Of a stretch of 64,000 nucleotides of DNA, positions 1 through 8,917 are shown piece after piece (position 1 is the stretch's first letter; every line of letters starts with the position of its first letter). The translations under genes and the position numbers were made by a program. Location: NCBI RefSeq assembly GCF_002216005.1, contig NZ_NIQC01000006.1:1-64000 (forward strand), read 5' to 3'. This stretch comes from Natranaerobius trueperi. GTDB taxonomy: Bacteria; Bacillota; Natranaerobiia; Natranaerobiales; Natranaerobiaceae. Under the pieces are notes generated by a model. It was given only the letters and a program-made list of their open reading frames with translations, had not been told where the DNA came from and searched no databases.

Positions 1-1
1 C

Positions 2-136
2 TTCCCAACAGATGAATCATTATTAAAAATGCTTTATCTTGCGATTATGGATATCACTAAAAAATGGACTATGAGAACAAAAAATTGGGCTCAGATACTG
101 GGACAACTAAGCATTTATTTCGAAGGACGAATATGA
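2..136 (+). CDS. IS256-family transposase, C-terminal fragment
   Basis: Frame 2 reads 44 residues and a TGA stop. It contains the sequence FPTDESLLKMLYLAIMDITK and ends with NWAQILGQLSIYFEGRI, a very recognisable C-terminus of IS256-type (DDE, MULE-superfamily) transposases. The protein is cut by the window edge, not visibly by mutation, so whether the element is intact is unknown. The catalytic DDE residues are outside the window. Confidence 0.85.
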   Translation, partial: FPTDESLLKMLYLAIMDITKKWTMRTKNWAQILGQLSIYFEGRI

Positions 137-213
137 GAAAATTTTTCTTTGGTAGTTGCATACTAGGAGTTCTTTACTAACTAGTTACCATATAAAAACA
201 AAAATGATAAATC

Positions 214-247
214 GAGGGAGAAGTCCCTTATCTAAGGTAACTCCCTC
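214..247. repeat. Nested inverted repeat in the IS tail
   Basis: GAGGGAG (214-220) pairs with CTCCCTC (241-247), and inside it CCTTA (226-230) pairs with TAAGG (233-237). It lies between the transposase stop and the IS end. It may end transposase transcription or block read-through out of the element; there is no T-run, so this is uncertain. Confidence 0.5.
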
Positions 248-303
248 AATTTACCCAGCATTTTATACTGTAATTAAGTTATTCTTATATGTCAGTATCG
301 GAA

Positions 304-330
304 TGTTTACACCAATTACTTGACAGACTC
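304..330 (+). repeat. Putative right terminal inverted repeat of the IS256 element
   Basis: The stretch starting TTTACACCAATTACTTGAC and ending AGACTC resembles IS256-family terminal repeats, which read outward-in as GAG(A/T)CTGTCAA...GTGTAAA. It lies about 170 bases after the transposase stop, the expected place. The matching left repeat is outside the window, so this rests on family resemblance only. Confidence 0.6.
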
Positions 331-340
331 AATTATACTA

Positions 341-367
341 AATAAGACACCTTTAAGGTGTCTTATT
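341..367 (-). terminator. Intrinsic terminator of the minus-strand exporter gene
   Basis: A perfect 13-bp inverted repeat, AATAAGACACCTT / AAGGTGTCTTATT, with a one-base centre. The stop codon of the minus-strand gene (TTA on the plus strand at 363-365) lies inside the stem. On the minus strand the stem is followed by a moderately T-rich run. It would also stop transcripts leaving the IS element. Confidence 0.7.
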
Positions 368-1484
368 TATCTTGTAATTCCTTTAATTTGAATAACAGAT
401 TACATATTTGATCTAAGTCATAGACAAGGGTTGCTATTTCAATTAAAGAGCGAATGTGCGTAGGTCCTAAATGACTTTCTTGCCAATCATTAATACGTTC
501 TCTTAAACTTTCTCTTAATGTAGTAATTTCTTCAATTTGCCTTTCAATTATATCTTTTCTATTTTCATTTGGTTCTAGATAATTTTCTATCAGATTTTTC
601 TCCAATGCTGTAGTTTGAAATAAGAATTCTTGGACAGAGTTTAATAAGTCATTGTACTGAGTACTAGGATTTTCTATTTTTGATATCCGACCACAACGTT
701 CATCAGTGACGTTTTGTATATCTATAACACGTTGTGCAATTAACCACATAATTTCTAATACACGTTCTAAATTACTAAGTTCTGCAGCTTTTTTTCCATT
801 AAAGTACTTTTTGTAGCCTCGTTCATTTTGGTACATATTAAATTTTTCTTTCGCATCTTCATACAAGACGTAAATTTTGTCGACTAATTGTTGTATATGT
901 TCAGGGCTATAATTTTCGCATGTTAAGAAGCTATTTATGACTCTCATCATTAATAATTCTATTCCTTCGTTCAAATCCCGAAGACTCTTTTTAACCATTT
1001 CTAAGTACTGTGGTGGTGAAAACAGTAAATTTATAGCTACTGCTATGATAATGCCTACAAACGGTAAAACAGTACTTCGTTGAAGTGCGTATCCAAAAGT
1101 ATCATCTCGTGAACCAGCCATGATAATAACTACTGTAACACTTGCAAGTGTTATAGATTCTGTCCATCCATATCTTAGACAAATCAAAATTGTAAGTATT
1201 ACTGCTATCCCCACGAAAATGGGAGTACTTTCTAAAACAAACATTATAGCTAAAGCAATTATTACTCCAATAGCTGTTGCCTGAATGCGTTCCCAACCTT
1301 TTTTTAGTGAATCAGTTATAGTAGGCTGTAACGAAATTATAGTAGCTATTACTGCAAGGTAAGGATATTCAAGACTAAATAATTCTGCTATCCATAAAGT
1401 TATAGTAACAGCTAAACCTGTTTTCCATACTCTCGGTCCAATTACCAATGTAACTCTCCCCATTAATTTTTTATTTATTAACAT
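363..1484 (-). CDS. Aromatic acid exporter (ArAE_1/FUSC-type) family membrane protein
   Basis: This 373-residue protein has about six hydrophobic segments in residues 15-155 (for example 117-130 and 136-155). A largely charged, probably cytoplasmic C-terminal half follows, rich in predicted helices. The phrase YLAVIATIISLQPTITDSLK near residue 40 is typical of ArAE_1-type proteins such as B. subtilis YqjA. Members are called aromatic-acid or fusaric-acid-like exporters, but most have no demonstrated substrate. It stands alone on the minus strand between the IS and the divergent asparagine-synthetase-like gene. The start codon at 1484 is an ATG. No clear promoter was seen in the 80-base divergent gap. 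Confidence 0.75.
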   Translation of the reverse strand: MLINKKLMGRVTLVIGPRVWKTGLAVTITLWIAELFSLEYPYLAVIATIISLQPTITDSLKKGWERIQATAIGVIIALAIMFVLESTPIFVGIAVILTILICLRYGWTESITLASVTVVIIMAGSRDDTFGYALQRSTVLPFVGIIIAVAINLLFSPPQYLEMVKKSLRDLNEGIELLMMRVINSFLTCENYSPEHIQQLVDKIYVLYEDAKEKFNMYQNERGYKKYFNGKKAAELSNLERVLEIMWLIAQRVIDIQNVTDERCGRISKIENPSTQYNDLLNSVQEFLFQTTALEKNLIENYLEPNENRKDIIERQIEEITTLRESLRERINDWQESHLGPTHIRSLIEIATLVYDLDQICNLLFKLKELQDK

Positions 1485-1567
1485 TCCCGATGATTCCTAA
1501 ATATACTAACATGGAGAACATTAAAACTCAAGAGTCCTAATAAACTTTTCAAAAAAGGAGGATGATT

Positions 1568-3424
1568 ATGAGTGGTTTTGCTGGAATTTTGGGTGAAATA
1601 CCATCCGAGATTAGAAAAAATAAAGTTATGAAAATGCTTAATGTATTAGAATATCGTGGTGAAAATAAAGAAATGATAACGTCTTTTAAAAATATCACCA
1701 TGGGAATTAATCCATTTAATAATAAACTAAAAAGCTTTGAGCAAAATCTTCGGCCTTATGTTAATGAGAGGAAAAACTTGTTATTAGTAGGTGATGTTAG
1801 TATATTTAATATTCAAGAATTAAGAAAATATTTAAATGATAGAGGTCATGATTTAATGACTTGGGATGATGAAGAAATTATATTACATTTATTTGAAGAA
1901 GGTGGCGTTGATTCTCTAGAAATGATAAATGGATATTACAGTTTTGTAATTTATGATAGTAACAGTGATTATATTATTGGTGCTAGAGATCCTTTTGGAG
2001 TTAAACCTTTTTATTATCATTTTAACGAAAATGATATGATTTTTTCCTCTGAACTAAAAGGCTTATTAGCTTCAGGTTTAGTTAAAAAAAATGTAAATAT
2101 AAACACGTTAAACTTATTTTTAGTATTACAGTACCCCCCTGAGCCAGAAAGTATGGTTGAAAATGTTTATAGGCTTCCAGGAGGTCATTGTATAGTGTAT
2201 GATGGTAAAGTGAGTAAAGTATCACAATTCAAAAATTTTGAATTTGGATTAAAAAGTAATAAGTTAATAAAAGAAGAAATACCAGAAAAAACAAGAGAGC
2301 TATTTATAAAAAGTATTGAAGATCAATTAAAGACTTCAAATCGGCCAGGGGCATTTTTATCTAGTGGGATAGATTCTGCATCTGTAGTTGCTAATATTAA
2401 AAATCTCTATGAACCAGATATTCCAACTTTTTCTGCTGGATTTCATTCACCTAGATTCGATGAGCTGGAATTTATTAAAAAGTTTGTCTCAGATTTGGGG
2501 ATATTAAATTATCAATTAATTATTTCAACAAACACAATAAAACAAAATCATGATAAATTCTTCTGGTATTTAGATGAGCCTGTAGCAGATCCATCTGCAT
2601 TTGGGTTGTATATGGTGGCAAGTTTAGCTAAAGATCATGTTGATACAGTTTTCTCTGGTGAAGGTGCAGATGAGTTCTTTGGAGGATATAATATATATCA
2701 AGAACCTCTTGCATTAAATAAGGTTAAACGAGTACCAAGGCCATTCTTAAATAATACTATGAAAGTATTAAACCTATTTCCAAAACATATTAAGGGAAAA
2801 AACTTTTTGAAACGAGCTCTTACACCTCTATCTAAAAGATATTATGGAAATGCTTATATTTTTTCTCCTGAAGAAAAAGATAAACTTTTAGTTTCTAACT
2901 ACAGAAAATCAGATGCTCTTAATAACAAATTTACACCAATATATGATGAAATCAGCTCATATGATGAAGTGAGCGCAATGCAATATATTGATATGAAAAC
3001 TTGGATGGCAGGAGATATCATGGTCAAAGCAGATAGGATGTTAAGTGCGAACTCTTTAAAACTTTGTGCACCATTTTTAAATCAAGATTTATGTGAATGG
3101 GCAGTTAATTTACCACGACAATGGCGTGTCTCTAATAAAGAAACAAAGATAGCCTTAAGAAAAGCAATGAACACAACACTTCCAAAAGAGAGTTCGAGTA
3201 GAAAAAAGCTTGGCTTTCCTGTCCCAACTGATTATTGGTTTGATGGAGAATTTCTTAAATGGACAAAGGAGATTTTATTATCGAAAGAGAGCGAACAGTT
3301 CTTCAAAATAACAGAAATAGAACGTTTGATATCAGAGCACGAATCTAAAACTAAATTAAATGGACGTAAATTATGGACTATTTTAACCTTTATTCTGTGG
3401 AATCATTTTGTCTTAAAAAGATAA
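1568..3424 (+). CDS. Asparagine-synthetase-like protein with a degenerate glutaminase domain
   Basis: This is a 618-residue AsnB-type protein with an N-terminal class II glutamine amidotransferase fold (residues 1-200) and a C-terminal ATP-pyrophosphatase synthetase domain. I chose the ATG at 1568 because the Shine-Dalgarno AAAAAGGAGG ends at 1561; the ATG at 1562 directly abuts it. The protein therefore starts Met-Ser-Gly-Phe-Ala-Gly, where the family has Met-Cys-Gly. The nucleophile Cys is Ser. The Arg of the usual HRRL motif and the Asn-Gly-Glu glutamine-binding motif are also not recognisable. The synthetase half keeps a PP-loop (SSGIDS), GEGADEFFGGY and KLGFPVP. It may use free ammonia or another nucleophile. 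It stands alone and its substrate is unknown. Confidence 0.8.
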   Translation: MSGFAGILGEIPSEIRKNKVMKMLNVLEYRGENKEMITSFKNITMGINPFNNKLKSFEQNLRPYVNERKNLLLVGDVSIFNIQELRKYLNDRGHDLMTWDDEEIILHLFEEGGVDSLEMINGYYSFVIYDSNSDYIIGARDPFGVKPFYYHFNENDMIFSSELKGLLASGLVKKNVNINTLNLFLVLQYPPEPESMVENVYRLPGGHCIVYDGKVSKVSQFKNFEFGLKSNKLIKEEIPEKTRELFIKSIEDQLKTSNRPGAFLSSGIDSASVVANIKNLYEPDIPTFSAGFHSPRFDELEFIKKFVSDLGILNYQLIISTNTIKQNHDKFFWYLDEPVADPSAFGLYMVASLAKDHVDTVFSGEGADEFFGGYNIYQEPLALNKVKRVPRPFLNNTMKVLNLFPKHIKGKNFLKRALTPLSKRYYGNAYIFSPEEKDKLLVSNYRKSDALNNKFTPIYDEISSYDEVSAMQYIDMKTWMAGDIMVKADRMLSANSLKLCAPFLNQDLCEWAVNLPRQWRVSNKETKIALRKAMNTTLPKESSSRKKLGFPVPTDYWFDGEFLKWTKEILLSKESEQFFKITEIERLISEHESKTKLNGRKLWTILTFILWNHFVLKR

Positions 3425-3441
3425 TAGTATTCTGGCAGTAA

Positions 3442-3471
3442 TTGACTGTTTAGATAATATTAGTGTATACT
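3442..3471 (+). promoter_or_regulatory. Sigma-A-type promoter upstream of dprA
   Basis: TTGACT (3442-3447), an 18-base spacer and TATACT (3466-3471), preceded by a TG two bases upstream. Both boxes are close to consensus. Predicted transcription start is near 3478, giving a leader of about 90 bases before dprA. It probably drives dprA-topA-trmFO. Confidence 0.75.
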
Positions 3472-3565
3472 ATTTACAAATTACGTCTTGTTCAAAGTTA
3501 GTTTGACTACTTTTATGATGAAAAAAATATGGTGGGAGCTGGTTAATTTGAAATGAACTTTTCTT

Positions 3566-4399
3566 ATGGGACTTACGCTTATTCCTGGTTTAGGAGCTAA
3601 AGGAATTACTAAATTAATTGATCATTTTGGGGATGCTAAGAAAGTTTGGGAGGCAGATTATCTAGACTTAAAATCTGTTGGTATTAGAAAAGATGTTGTT
3701 GAAAAAATAATTATAAATAAGAATAAGATTAATTTAGAATTAGAAGTGGAGAAAGTTCTTAAATATAATCTAAATGTATTAACTTATAATAATTTTCCTA
3801 AGCTTCTTCAAGAAATCCATAACCCGCCATTATTGTTATATACAAAAGGAAATCTTGAACTACTACAAGGGTTTAAATTAGCAGTAGTAGGTACTAGAAA
3901 AATAACCGGATATGGAATTGGTGTATTAAACAAGATTATCCCCTCTCTAGTAGGAGCTAATGTAGTAATAGTAAGTGGTTTAGCAAGAGGTACTGATGGA
4001 AAAGCTCATAAGCTTTGTCTAGAAAATGAGGGTAAAACTATAGCAGTATTAGGTAGTAGCATTGACATAATTTATCCAAAAGAACATAATGATTTAGCAA
4101 ATAATATACAAGAAAAAGGACTTTTAATATCAGAATTTCCTCCAGGTACAAGACCTAAAAAACATCATTTCCCCCTTAGGAATAGGATAATAAGTGGTCT
4201 TTCTAAAGGAGTTGTAGTTATAGAAGCGCCTAAAAAGAGCGGAGCTATTATAACAGCACAATTGGCCCTTGAGGATAATCGTGATGTTTTTTCAGTACCA
4301 GGAAATATTACAAACCCGTATAGTGAGGGGTGTAATATGCTGATTTCAGAAGGTGCTAAATTAGTAACGTGTACAGAAGATATTTTGAATGAATACTAA
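3566..4399 (+). CDS. dprA: DNA-processing protein DprA (Smf family)
   Basis: DprA binds single-stranded DNA and loads RecA during natural transformation. The 277-residue protein has a short N-terminal helix-hairpin-helix-like region (LIPGLGAKGITKL) and the DprA Rossmann domain, with VVGTRKITGYG, SGLARGTDGKAHK, AVLGSSIDIIYP, ISEFPPGTRPKKHHFPLRNR and SGAIITAQLALE. The C-terminal winged helix found in longer homologues (about 360 residues) is absent. The start is odd: a good Shine-Dalgarno (GGTGGGAG, 3531-3538) is placed for the TTG at 3548, which is in frame but followed two codons later by TGA. The first usable start, ATG 3566, has no close Shine-Dalgarno. Competence genes are not otherwise visible here. 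Confidence 0.85.
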   Translation: MGLTLIPGLGAKGITKLIDHFGDAKKVWEADYLDLKSVGIRKDVVEKIIINKNKINLELEVEKVLKYNLNVLTYNNFPKLLQEIHNPPLLLYTKGNLELLQGFKLAVVGTRKITGYGIGVLNKIIPSLVGANVVIVSGLARGTDGKAHKLCLENEGKTIAVLGSSIDIIYPKEHNDLANNIQEKGLLISEFPPGTRPKKHHFPLRNRIISGLSKGVVVIEAPKKSGAIITAQLALEDNRDVFSVPGNITNPYSEGCNMLISEGAKLVTCTEDILNEY

Positions 4400-4499
4400 G
4401 TATAAAGACGTTATTAGTATGTATAAAACATCATCTATTTTAAAATTTAAGGTATATTTATAAAGTAATAAACAATTGTTCTATGTGGAGGTGGCAGTA

Positions 4500-6608
4500 T
4501 TGGCTAAGAACTTAGTGATTGTAGAGTCCCCTGCCAAAGCTCAAACAATCAAACGGTATTTAGGGAAAAATTATAAGGTTAAGGCTTCTATGGGGCATTT
4601 AATAGATTTACCTAGAAGTCAAATGGGCATAGAAATTGATGAAGAATTTAAACCTAAATATATAACTATTAGAGGTAAGGGTAAAACTTTAGCAGAGCTT
4701 AAAAAAGAAGCTAAAAAAGCAGAGAAAGTATATCTTGCAGCTGACCCTGATAGAGAGGGAGAAGCTATCTGTTGGCATCTTCGAAGAGCATTAAATGTAG
4801 AAGATCAAGAAAACTGTCGAGTTATATTTAATGAGATTACCAAAGAAGCAGTTAAGTCAGCATTTAAAGAACCAAGAGAAATCGCATATGACTTAGTAAA
4901 TGCACAACAAGCTCGTAGAGTACTAGATAGACTTGTTGGATATAATATTAGTCCGATCTTATGGAAAAAGGTTAGAAAAGGGTTAAGTGCAGGACGTGTT
5001 CAATCCGTAGCTGTTAAATTAATATGTGATAGAGAAAAAGAAATTGAAAAATTTGAGCCAGAAGAATATTGGTCTTTAATTGCTGATTTACAAAAAGACG
5101 GAATGGACTTTGAAGCAAAGTTACAGAAAATAGAAGGCGAAAAAGCTAAAATATCAAGTGAAGAAAACATGAACGAGATTTTAAAAGAACTAAAGAATGT
5201 TTCTTATATAGTAAAAAAGGTTGAGAAAAAAGAAAGGTTAAGAAATCCTAATCCCCCTTTTATAACTAGTACTTTACAACAAGATGCCTATCGTCGCCTT
5301 GGTTTTTCTGCTAGAAAAACCATGAGAGTAGCACAGCAATTATATGAAGGTGTAAAGGTTAGTGGAGAAGGTCATGTAGGACTAATAACTTATTTAAGAA
5401 CTGACTCAACTAGAATTAGTCAGACAGCGCTTCAGGCAGCTAAAGAGTATATAGAGAGTGAGTTTGGTAAAGAGTATCATCCAGGTAAACCTCGTCCTTA
5501 TAAGGGTAAGAAAAGCGCTCAAGATGCTCATGAAGCTATTAGACCTACTAGGTTTGATCTATCACCTTCTAAAATGCAGGATGCATTAGAAAAAGATCAA
5601 CTTAGGTTATACAAGTTAATATGGAATAGATTTATAGCTAGTCAGATGACCCCAGCTAAATTTGATACTATTTCAGCAGATATATCAGCTGGTAAAATGG
5701 AATTTAGAGCACGGGGATCACAATTAAAATTCGCTGGCTTTCTAACATTATATAAAGATGATCAAGATAAAGACGAATTATTACCGGAACTAAAAAAAGG
5801 AGAAGAACTAGACCTTAAGGAATTAAAACCAAATCAACACTTTACGCAACCACCACCTAGGTATAGTGAAGCTTCTTTAGTAAAAACTTTAGAAAAAGAA
5901 GGGGTAGGAAGACCTAGTACCTATGCTTCTATAATTGAGAATATACAGTCTAAGACTTATGTTGTACAAGAAGAAAAGAAATTATATCCAACCCAACTAG
6001 GAAAAATTGTTGTTGAACAGTTAGAAGAATTTTTCCCAAATATAGTTGATGTGGATTTTACAGCAAAAGTGGAGGAAGGACTAGATAGAATTGAAGAAGG
6101 GGATAAAGATTGGCAAGAATTTTTGAAAGAATTCTATGAACCTTTTGAAAAACAACTAAATAAAGCAGAAGAAGAAATGAAAAAAATTGAGATTGAGGAA
6201 GAGAAAACTGATGTTGAATGTGATAAGTGTGGTTCATATATGGTTGTTAAGCACGGTAGGTATGGTAAGTTTCTAGCCTGCCCAAGTTTTCCTGATTGTA
6301 AAAACACAAAACCATTTGTTAAAGAATTAGATGTAACTTGTCCTAAATGTCAAGGTAAAGTCGTTGAAAGAAAAAGCAAAAAGGGACGAAAGTTCCTAGG
6401 GTGTGATAATTATCCCGATTGTGATTTTTTAACATGGTATAAACCTATAGAAAATGAGAGTTGTCCCAAGTGTAATTCTTTTTTAGTACAACGAGGCCGA
6501 AAAAATAAGTATTATCAGTGTAGTCACCCCGATTGTGACTATACAATAGATGAAGTTTTAGATGAAAATTCTAAAGAAAAAAACTCTAGTAAAAATACTA
6601 AGAATTAG
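4500..6608 (+). CDS. topA: DNA topoisomerase I (type IA)
   Basis: TopA relaxes negative supercoils through a 5'-phosphotyrosine intermediate. The 702-residue protein has an N-terminal TOPRIM domain (LVIVESPAKAQTI; AADPDREGEAICWHL near 80-95), the catalytic core with active-site Tyr298 in TYLRTDSTR, and three C-terminal four-cysteine zinc ribbons (CDKCG...CPSFPDC; CPKC...CDNYPDC; CPKC...CSHPDC). The start is taken as TTG 4500 because GGAGGTGG (4487-4494) is correctly spaced; an upstream in-frame TTG at 4476 overlaps this site and is unlikely. It lies between dprA and trmFO, the conserved Firmicute order. Confidence 0.95.
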   Translation: MAKNLVIVESPAKAQTIKRYLGKNYKVKASMGHLIDLPRSQMGIEIDEEFKPKYITIRGKGKTLAELKKEAKKAEKVYLAADPDREGEAICWHLRRALNVEDQENCRVIFNEITKEAVKSAFKEPREIAYDLVNAQQARRVLDRLVGYNISPILWKKVRKGLSAGRVQSVAVKLICDREKEIEKFEPEEYWSLIADLQKDGMDFEAKLQKIEGEKAKISSEENMNEILKELKNVSYIVKKVEKKERLRNPNPPFITSTLQQDAYRRLGFSARKTMRVAQQLYEGVKVSGEGHVGLITYLRTDSTRISQTALQAAKEYIESEFGKEYHPGKPRPYKGKKSAQDAHEAIRPTRFDLSPSKMQDALEKDQLRLYKLIWNRFIASQMTPAKFDTISADISAGKMEFRARGSQLKFAGFLTLYKDDQDKDELLPELKKGEELDLKELKPNQHFTQPPPRYSEASLVKTLEKEGVGRPSTYASIIENIQSKTYVVQEEKKLYPTQLGKIVVEQLEEFFPNIVDVDFTAKVEEGLDRIEEGDKDWQEFLKEFYEPFEKQLNKAEEEMKKIEIEEEKTDVECDKCGSYMVVKHGRYGKFLACPSFPDCKNTKPFVKELDVTCPKCQGKVVERKSKKGRKFLGCDNYPDCDFLTWYKPIENESCPKCNSFLVQRGRKNKYYQCSHPDCDYTIDEVLDENSKEKNSSKNTKN

Positions 6609-6629
6609 AGAATGAAAGGAAGATATGAT

Positions 6630-7934
6630 ATGGAGCTAAATGTAATAGGAGGAGGACTAGCTGGTACAGAAGCAGCTTATCAGGCTGCTAAACGCGGCAT
6701 TAAAGTTAATTTATTTGAAATGCGCCCAACTAAGATGACTGAAGCACATAATACGTCAAATTTAGCTGAGCTTGTATGTAGTAATAGTCTACGAGCTGCA
6801 TCTTTAGAAAATGCTGCAGGACTTTTAAAAGAAGAGATGAGAAAATTAGATAGCTTAATAATGAGAGTTGCTGACAGAACTTATGTTCCTGCTGGTGGTG
6901 CTTTAGCTGTAGACCGTGAAGCTTTCAGTAAAGAAGTAACTAATGAAATTATAAACCATCAAAATATCACATTATATAATAGAGAAATTAGTGATATAGA
7001 TCCGAATAAACCTACTGTTCTAGCAACAGGTCCATTGACTTCAGATGTATTGGCACAAAAAATCAAATCGCTTACAAGTACAGACTTTTTGTATTTTTAT
7101 GATGCTGCTGCTCCAATTGTTAGTTATGAATCTATTGATTTGGACAAAGCTTTTTTAGCTAGTAGATATGATAAGGGGACACCGGATTATTTAAATTGTC
7201 CTATGACAAAAGAAGAGTATGAGCAGTTTTATGAGGCATTAATTACCGCTAAGAAGGTACCTTTGAAATCATTTGAAAAACAAGTGGTTTTTGAAGGATG
7301 CATGCCTATTGAAGAAATGGCAAGCCGAGGTAAAGATACATTAACTTTTGGTCCTATGAAACCTGTGGGACTAGAAGATCCTAGGACAGGGAAACGACCT
7401 TATGCAGTTGTTCAATTACGTAAGGATAACCTTGAAGGTACACTCTATAATATGGTAGGATTTCAAACTCAACTTAGATGGCCAGAACAAAAGCGGGTTT
7501 TTAGAATGATACCAGGGTTAGAGAATGCAGAATTTGTTAGGTTAGGAGTTATGCATCGTAATACTTTTATCAACTCTCCAGAAGTTTTATTACCAACATA
7601 TCAAATGAGAGGTAATCGTAATATTTTTTTTGCTGGACAAATAACAGGAGTTGAAGGTTATGTTGAATCCACATCTTCTGGATTAGTAGCAGGAATCAAT
7701 GCTGCAAGGTTATTAGATGATGGAGATCCTGTTGTCTTTCCTAGGGAAACTGCTTTAGGGGCGTTATCACATTATATAGTAGAAGCTTCTACTAATAATT
7801 TTCAACCTATGAATGTTAATTTTGGTTTGATGCCTAAATTAGAGAAGAAATATCCGAAAAAAGAAAGAAAGAAAAAACAAGCGGAAAGGGCTTTAAGTGA
7901 ACTAGAAACTTTTATTAAAAACTATCAGTTGTAA
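6630..7934 (+). CDS. trmFO: Methylenetetrahydrofolate-tRNA-(uracil-5-)-methyltransferase
   Basis: TrmFO (formerly Gid) makes 5-methyluridine at position 54 of tRNA using methylene-tetrahydrofolate and FAD. The 434-residue protein matches the family length. It starts with an FAD-binding [10 protein letters not shown] motif and carries the characteristic [21 protein letters not shown] second GID signature, [17 protein letters not shown], lies near residue 340. The ATG at 6630 follows AAAGGAAG (6616-6622) at a good distance; the ATG at 6612 lies before that site. It follows topA by 21 bases. Confidence 0.95.
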   Translation: MELNVIGGGLAGTEAAYQAAKRGIKVNLFEMRPTKMTEAHNTSNLAELVCSNSLRAASLENAAGLLKEEMRKLDSLIMRVADRTYVPAGGALAVDREAFSKEVTNEIINHQNITLYNREISDIDPNKPTVLATGPLTSDVLAQKIKSLTSTDFLYFYDAAAPIVSYESIDLDKAFLASRYDKGTPDYLNCPMTKEEYEQFYEALITAKKVPLKSFEKQVVFEGCMPIEEMASRGKDTLTFGPMKPVGLEDPRTGKRPYAVVQLRKDNLEGTLYNMVGFQTQLRWPEQKRVFRMIPGLENAEFVRLGVMHRNTFINSPEVLLPTYQMRGNRNIFFAGQITGVEGYVESTSSGLVAGINAARLLDDGDPVVFPRETALGALSHYIVEASTNNFQPMNVNFGLMPKLEKKYPKKERKKKQAERALSELETFIKNYQL

Positions 7935-7949
7935 GGCTATTAGAGTCAG

Positions 7950-7979
7950 TTGAAAAATGTCTGATAAGTGTGTTATGAT
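7950..7979 (+). promoter_or_regulatory. Sigma-A-type promoter for xerC-hslVU
   Basis: TTGAAA (7950-7955), an 18-base spacer with a TG just before the -10, and TATGAT (7974-7979). The predicted start, near 7986, falls right at the xerC Shine-Dalgarno (7987-7993), so the untranslated leader would be only about 10 bases. Confidence 0.7.
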
Positions 7980-7996
7980 CTTTTAGAAAGGAGAAA

Positions 7997-8905
7997 ATGA
8001 CAAAATTGCAAAAAGAGTTGCAAGATTTCATCAATTATCTAAAAAGTGAAAAAAACGCTTCACAGTATACAATTAAAGATTATCGGAGTGATCTATCTCA
8101 AGCTATTGACTTTTTTTCTTCTGAATTTGATTTGCAAGGATGGTCTCAAATAACTCATAAACATATCAGGCATTTTCTCGCTTTTTTGAAAAATCAAAGT
8201 TATAATAAAAGTACTACTGCGAGAAAATTATCTGCTATAAGATCATTGTTTAAATACTTAACAAGAGAAGAAAAACTAGCTAACAATACAAGTGCTTTGC
8301 TTAAAAGCCCTAAAAAAGAAAGAAAGTTACCAACATTTTTGTCTAATCAAGATATTGAACTTATATTAAATGCCCCAGATGATAGTATTTACGGGATTAG
8401 AGATAAAGTGATTTTAGAAATATTTTATTCATCTGGAGTTAGAATAAGCGAGCTCTGGGGATTAGATATATCCGATATTGATTTTACTAATTCATATTTA
8501 AAAGTATCGGGGAAAGGAAAAGTCGAACGGCTTGTGCCTTTTGGTAAGTTTGCTCGTATGTCATTACGTAATTATCTTAAAAACTCACGCCCTTATTTAC
8601 TTAAAAAGAACAATAATGGCTATGAATCTAAAGCTCTTTTTTTAAATAAATTCGGTAACCGAATATCTGTTAGAAGTATTCGAAGACGAGTAGATAAATA
8701 TGTGAAAGAAGCCGCAAACTTAGGTCATATATCACCCCATAGTTTAAGACATAGCTTTGCTACCCATTTGCTAGATGGAGGAGCTGACTTGAGAGCGGTT
8801 CAAGAATTATTAGGGCATGTAAACATTTCTACAACACAGATCTACACACATGTTAGTCAAGAACGTATGACCGAAGTGTATAATAAATTTCATCCTAGAG
8901 CGTAG
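7997..8905 (+). CDS. xerC: Tyrosine site-specific recombinase XerC/CodV
   Basis: XerC-type recombinases resolve chromosome dimers at dif together with a partner (CodV/RipX in B. subtilis). The 302-residue protein has an N-terminal SAM-like DNA-binding domain (residues 1-90) and a C-terminal catalytic domain. Catalytic residues are visible: Arg149 (SSGVRISEL), His248 and Arg251 (HSLRHSFATH), a second His in LGHVNISTTQ, and Tyr283 (IYTHVS). The start ATG follows AAAGGAG. The position before hslV-hslU-codY matches the codV-clpQ-clpY-codY operon of B. subtilis, supporting a housekeeping role and not a phage integrase. Confidence 0.92.
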   Translation: MTKLQKELQDFINYLKSEKNASQYTIKDYRSDLSQAIDFFSSEFDLQGWSQITHKHIRHFLAFLKNQSYNKSTTARKLSAIRSLFKYLTREEKLANNTSALLKSPKKERKLPTFLSNQDIELILNAPDDSIYGIRDKVILEIFYSSGVRISELWGLDISDIDFTNSYLKVSGKGKVERLVPFGKFARMSLRNYLKNSRPYLLKKNNNGYESKALFLNKFGNRISVRSIRRRVDKYVKEAANLGHISPHSLRHSFATHLLDGGADLRAVQELLGHVNISTTQIYTHVSQERMTEVYNKFHPRA

Positions 8906-8917
8906 GTAGGTGGTTTT

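Larger units (their letters stand above)
1..330 (+). mobile_element. Right end of an IS256-family insertion sequence (cut by window edge)
   Basis: The window opens inside a transposase whose C-terminus fits the IS256 family. It is followed by about 170 non-coding bases and then a terminal-repeat-like end (TTTACAC at 304-312 through GACAGACTC at 322-330), the form typical of right ends in this family. The left end and most of the transposase lie outside the window. The exact outer boundary, and therefore any target duplication, cannot be fixed from one end. A hairpin at 214-247 lies inside the element. Confidence 0.75.

Noticed and set aside
1-330. Defence or novel mobile system around the IS256 element
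   Set aside because: Only the transposase tail and terminal repeat are visible; the adjacent genes are an exporter and an asparagine-synthetase-like gene with no defence motifs. No CRISPR-like repeats, toxin-antitoxin pairs or phage genes were seen in the window.
7997-8905. Tyrosine recombinase as a phage or integron integrase
   Set aside because: The place before hslV-hslU-codY and the length are those of the housekeeping XerC/CodV; there are no attachment-site repeats or phage genes.
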